A stretch of DNA of 8,063 nucleotides from contig JAFEEK010000192.1 in NCBI GenBank assembly GCA_018241165.1, positions 1 to 8,063 on the forward strand, in the 5' to 3' direction. Each line of letters begins with the position of its first letter. Position 1 is the stretch's first letter. The notes below the pieces were generated by a model. It saw only the letters and a list, made by a program, of their open reading frames with translations, was not told the DNA's origin and made no database searches. Below, piece after piece: positions 5,925 to 8,063 of this stretch. A program made the translations under genes and the position numbers. Origin of the DNA: Pseudomonadota bacterium. Lineage in GTDB: Bacteria > Pseudomonadota > Gammaproteobacteria > Xanthomonadales > Rhodanobacteraceae.

Positions 5925-6772
5925 CGCAGTACACGGTGCGTGGCTTGCTCGATGCGGCGCGTGCCGCATTGACTGGCGACGAGGCAAGCAGCGAGGCGCA
6001 TTTGTTGATCGCGCATGCGCTCGGATGCGACCGCGCATGGCTGGTCGCGCACCGCGATGATGTGGTCGCGCCGGTATTGGCGGGACAGTTCCATTGCTGC
6101 CTCTCGCGTCGCGTGGCCGGCGAGCCGGTCGCCTATATCATTGGCCATCGTGGATTCCACGCGCTCGATTTCGCGCTGACGCCGGACGTGCTGATTCCTC
6201 GTCCGGAAACCGAATTGCTGGTCGAGCTGGCATTGCAGCGTATTCCACAAAGCGTAAAAGTGGATATTGTCGACCTCGGCACCGGTTCCGGTGCGATCGC
6301 ACTGGCCATCGCGAATGCGCGGCCGCAGGCGCGTGTGCTGGCAACGGACGCAAGCGTGCCAGCGCTCGACGTTGCGCGCGGCAACGCCCGGCGGCTTGGC
6401 ATCGACAATGTCGATTTCGCGCAGGGCGACTGGTGCGCGGCACTCGGCCAGCGCCGCTTCGACGGGATCGTGTCGAATCCGCCCTACATCGCCGAAAACG
6501 ACGCGCACCTCGTGCAAGGCGACCTGCGCTTCGAGCCACGCAGTGCGTTGGCATCCGGCGCGGATGGGCTTGATGCGATCCGCCGCATCGTCCGCGACGC
6601 GCCTCGACATCTGCATGCCGGCGGCTGGCTGTTGCTCGAACACGGCTTCGATCAGGGCATGGCGGTGCGCGGACTGTTGCAACAAAGTGGATTTGTGGAA
6701 GTCTTCACGGCACGCGATCTGGAAGACCGCGAGCGGGTGAGCGGCGCGGTCGCGCGGAAAGCGGCGGCATGA
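5921..6772 (+). CDS. prmC: Peptide chain release factor N5-glutamine methyltransferase PrmC (HemK)
   Basis: PrmC methylates the glutamine of the GGQ motif in release factors RF1 and RF2 using S-adenosylmethionine, which is needed for efficient translation termination; it is cytosolic. The 283 residues match the family length (277 in E. coli). The helical N-terminal release-factor-binding domain covers about 1-85 and includes GEPVAYI (67-73). Then come IPRPETE (92-98), the SAM-binding motif DLGTGSGAIALA (118-129), the acidic residue in ATDAS (141-145), and the catalytic/substrate-glutamine motif NPPYI (186-190), followed by FEPRSALASGADGLDAIRRI typical of the family. All key residues are present. 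The ATG shares ATGA with the stop of the large membrane-protein gene, and its own stop shares ATGA with the next gene, so expression is probably coupled to both. The prfA gene, a frequent partner elsewhere, is not next to it here. Confidence 0.97.
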   Translation: MTQYTVRGLLDAARAALTGDEASSEAHLLIAHALGCDRAWLVAHRDDVVAPVLAGQFHCCLSRRVAGEPVAYIIGHRGFHALDFALTPDVLIPRPETELLVELALQRIPQSVKVDIVDLGTGSGAIALAIANARPQARVLATDASVPALDVARGNARRLGIDNVDFAQGDWCAALGQRRFDGIVSNPPYIAENDAHLVQGDLRFEPRSALASGADGLDAIRRIVRDAPRHLHAGGWLLLEHGFDQGMAVRGLLQQSGFVEVFTARDLEDRERVSGAVARKAAA

Positions 6773-8063
6773 AACCGGCATGCGCGGATGGCGCCGCGGA
6801 ATGCGGATTCTGGCGCATCGCTGCGGGCATCTTCCTCGTGCTGGTTGCGGTGCGCTTGGCCATCGTCATCGCGTTTGCGCCCGAGATGCCTTTCTACGAC
6901 GAATGGGATGGCGTGATAGCAGCGATGGCGCAACCGATGCTGGCGCACTCGTCCACATCGTCGTTCTGGCTCGCCCTGGACAACGAGCACGTGATGCTGT
7001 GGAGCAAGGCCCTGAGCTGGCTGCAACTGCGCATCAGCGATGTGCAATACGACAATGTGCCGGCGTGCGAAGTCAGCCAGGCGTTGTACGCCGCAATGGC
7101 GGCAGTGCTGATTTCCGGTGCAGCAACGCAGCTGTACCGCTTTCGCGGCGCATTCGTGGCGTGCGCGTTGCTGATCGTGGCACTGCCGTATTCGTGGGAG
7201 AACATCATCGCGAGCTGGGCCAATCCGTATTATTTCCTGATCGCATTCAGCATCGCCGCGATCGTGCTTGCGGTGCGCGTACGCGGGGCATTGGGCCTGG
7301 CGTTGGTTGTCGTCTGCGTTTTCGGTGCGGAATTGTCGATGGGATCGGGCGCGTTTGCCGGCGCCGTCGCCAGCTTCGTCTTCGTCCTGCGCGGTCGCAG
7401 CGGCGATTTGCGCAAGGCATCGGCATGGATGTTCTCGGCGCTTGTCCTGCTGGCGACGGTCGCGATATTCGTTTCGCTGCCGCATGCCGAGCGGGTGACC
7501 TTGCAGTGGGGCTGGCCGCAAGCCGGCGAGGCCGTGCTTGCAATGCTGCTGCTCGCGCCAGCGGCATTCCTGCTCGTGCGCATCGTGCGCGGTCGCGGCG
7601 AGCCATGCGACATCGCGTTCGTGTGCGTTGCGCTCTGGGGTGCGATGCAACTGGGCGCGATCGTGCTCGCGCGCCCGGAATTCCGCCTGTGGTATCCGAT
7701 CTCGCGTTACATCGACGTGCTGGCCTGCCTGGCATTCGCCAGCCTGGCCTGCCTGTGCCGCCTGGCGCTCGCCGACGGACGGAAATGGCCGCGTCTCGCA
7801 AATGCGGCGCTTGCATTGGGCTTCGTCGCGGCGCTCGCGTGCAGCCCGATCGCATGGCACTGGATGACATGGCGCGCCGGCAATGAAGCCGAAGCGGCGC
7901 TGCGCATCGAGCGCCACATCCGCCACGGCGATCGCGCCGCATTTGCGCAAGTGCCGCAGGACGTTTTGCCGTATCCCGACCGTGGCCGGCTCATGGCGCT
8001 GCTCGACGCGCCGGACGTGCGCTACATCCTGGGAGATCGCCTGGGCACGCGGCCCGCGCCTGC
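6769..8063 (+). CDS. Multi-pass membrane protein, GT-C-like, 3' end beyond the window
   Basis: An uninterrupted frame of 431 codons starts at the ATG that overlaps the prmC stop (ATGA) and runs off the right edge. The next in-frame ATG is at residue 40, after the first membrane helix, so the overlapping start is preferred. Hydrophobic helices are visible at about 17-37, 103-119, 127-140, 153-169, 174-188, 193-207, 219-236, 255-270, 282-300, 314-332 and 344-362. The first external loop has PFYDEWD (41-47) and, after a hydrophobic turn, DNEH (71-74); a later segment reads YPISRYIDVL (309-318). Acidic first loops followed by NEH(R) and an SRY.D segment occur in poorly characterised GT-C-like glycosyltransferase relatives that use polyprenyl-linked sugars. 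That assignment is a resemblance, not proof: Val75 replaces the Arg I would expect after EH. It could also be a transporter or O-antigen-type protein. Confidence 0.8.
   Translation, partial: MKPACADGAAECGFWRIAAGIFLVLVAVRLAIVIAFAPEMPFYDEWDGVIAAMAQPMLAHSSTSSFWLALDNEHVMLWSKALSWLQLRISDVQYDNVPACEVSQALYAAMAAVLISGAATQLYRFRGAFVACALLIVALPYSWENIIASWANPYYFLIAFSIAAIVLAVRVRGALGLALVVVCVFGAELSMGSGAFAGAVASFVFVLRGRSGDLRKASAWMFSALVLLATVAIFVSLPHAERVTLQWGWPQAGEAVLAMLLLAPAAFLLVRIVRGRGEPCDIAFVCVALWGAMQLGAIVLARPEFRLWYPISRYIDVLACLAFASLACLCRLALADGRKWPRLANAALALGFVAALACSPIAWHWMTWRAGNEAEAALRIERHIRHGDRAAFAQVPQDVLPYPDRGRLMALLDAPDVRYILGDRLGTRPAP

Noticed and set aside
4731..6038. 435-codon open frame on - across the large gene and prmC start
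   Set aside because: Crosses the start of prmC, is Arg/Gln-rich and shows no domain; a shadow of high-GC coding sequence.
1149..6772. A complete Pycsar or other multi-gene defence island
   Set aside because: Only the effector-like protein is present; the neighbours are an unknown envelope protein and the housekeeping prmC, with no cyclase, nuclease, transposase or integrase in view.
6652..7950. 432-codon open frame on - and a 368-codon frame on + (6780-7886) over the last gene
   Set aside because: Both are Arg/Cys/His-rich. The frame starting at 6769 overlaps prmC by ATGA, encodes many regular membrane helices and runs to the window end without a stop.

Overview
This 8 kb window is GC-rich and densely coding, with no RNA gene, insertion sequence, CRISPR array or origin that I can see. 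The codon use (strong G/C third positions), a Xanthomonas-like DUF5706 protein and the style of the large membrane protein suggest a gammaproteobacterium of the Xanthomonadales/Lysobacterales group (Xanthomonadaceae or Rhodanobacteraceae). That placement is inference from protein resemblance, not from a marker gene.

Layout: (1) the 3' end of an M1-family aminopeptidase gene enters from the left on + and ends at 209. A perfect stem with a T-tract follows at 215-247. (2) A lipoprotein alpha/beta-hydrolase runs on - from 1105 to 203. It converges on the aminopeptidase with a 7-bp overlap, so the terminator hairpin lies inside its last codons. (3) Divergent from it, a + strand run begins at about 1149: a 190-residue DUF5706/PycTM-like membrane protein; a 1381-residue exported multi-pass membrane protein of unknown function (1779-5924); prmC, the release-factor glutamine methyltransferase (5921-6772); and a multi-pass GT-C-like membrane protein (from 6769, running off the right edge). 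The last two junctions are 4-bp ATGA overlaps, which strongly suggests translational coupling. The DUF5706 gene is 57 bp upstream of the large gene, each with a GGGAG ribosome-binding site.

The most interesting points are the DUF5706 protein, a relative of the membrane effector of Pycsar anti-phage systems but without any cyclase in the window; its initiation region, a 15-bp tandem duplication carrying four in-frame ATGs; and the giant membrane protein. That protein appears to be two exported halves joined end to end: it has a second signal-peptide-like segment in its middle, a cysteine pair after each signal, a recurring beta-rich motif, and a short segment resembling the plug start of TonB-dependent receptors. 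The only gene here with a well-known cellular job is prmC; I cannot derive a common pathway for the others.
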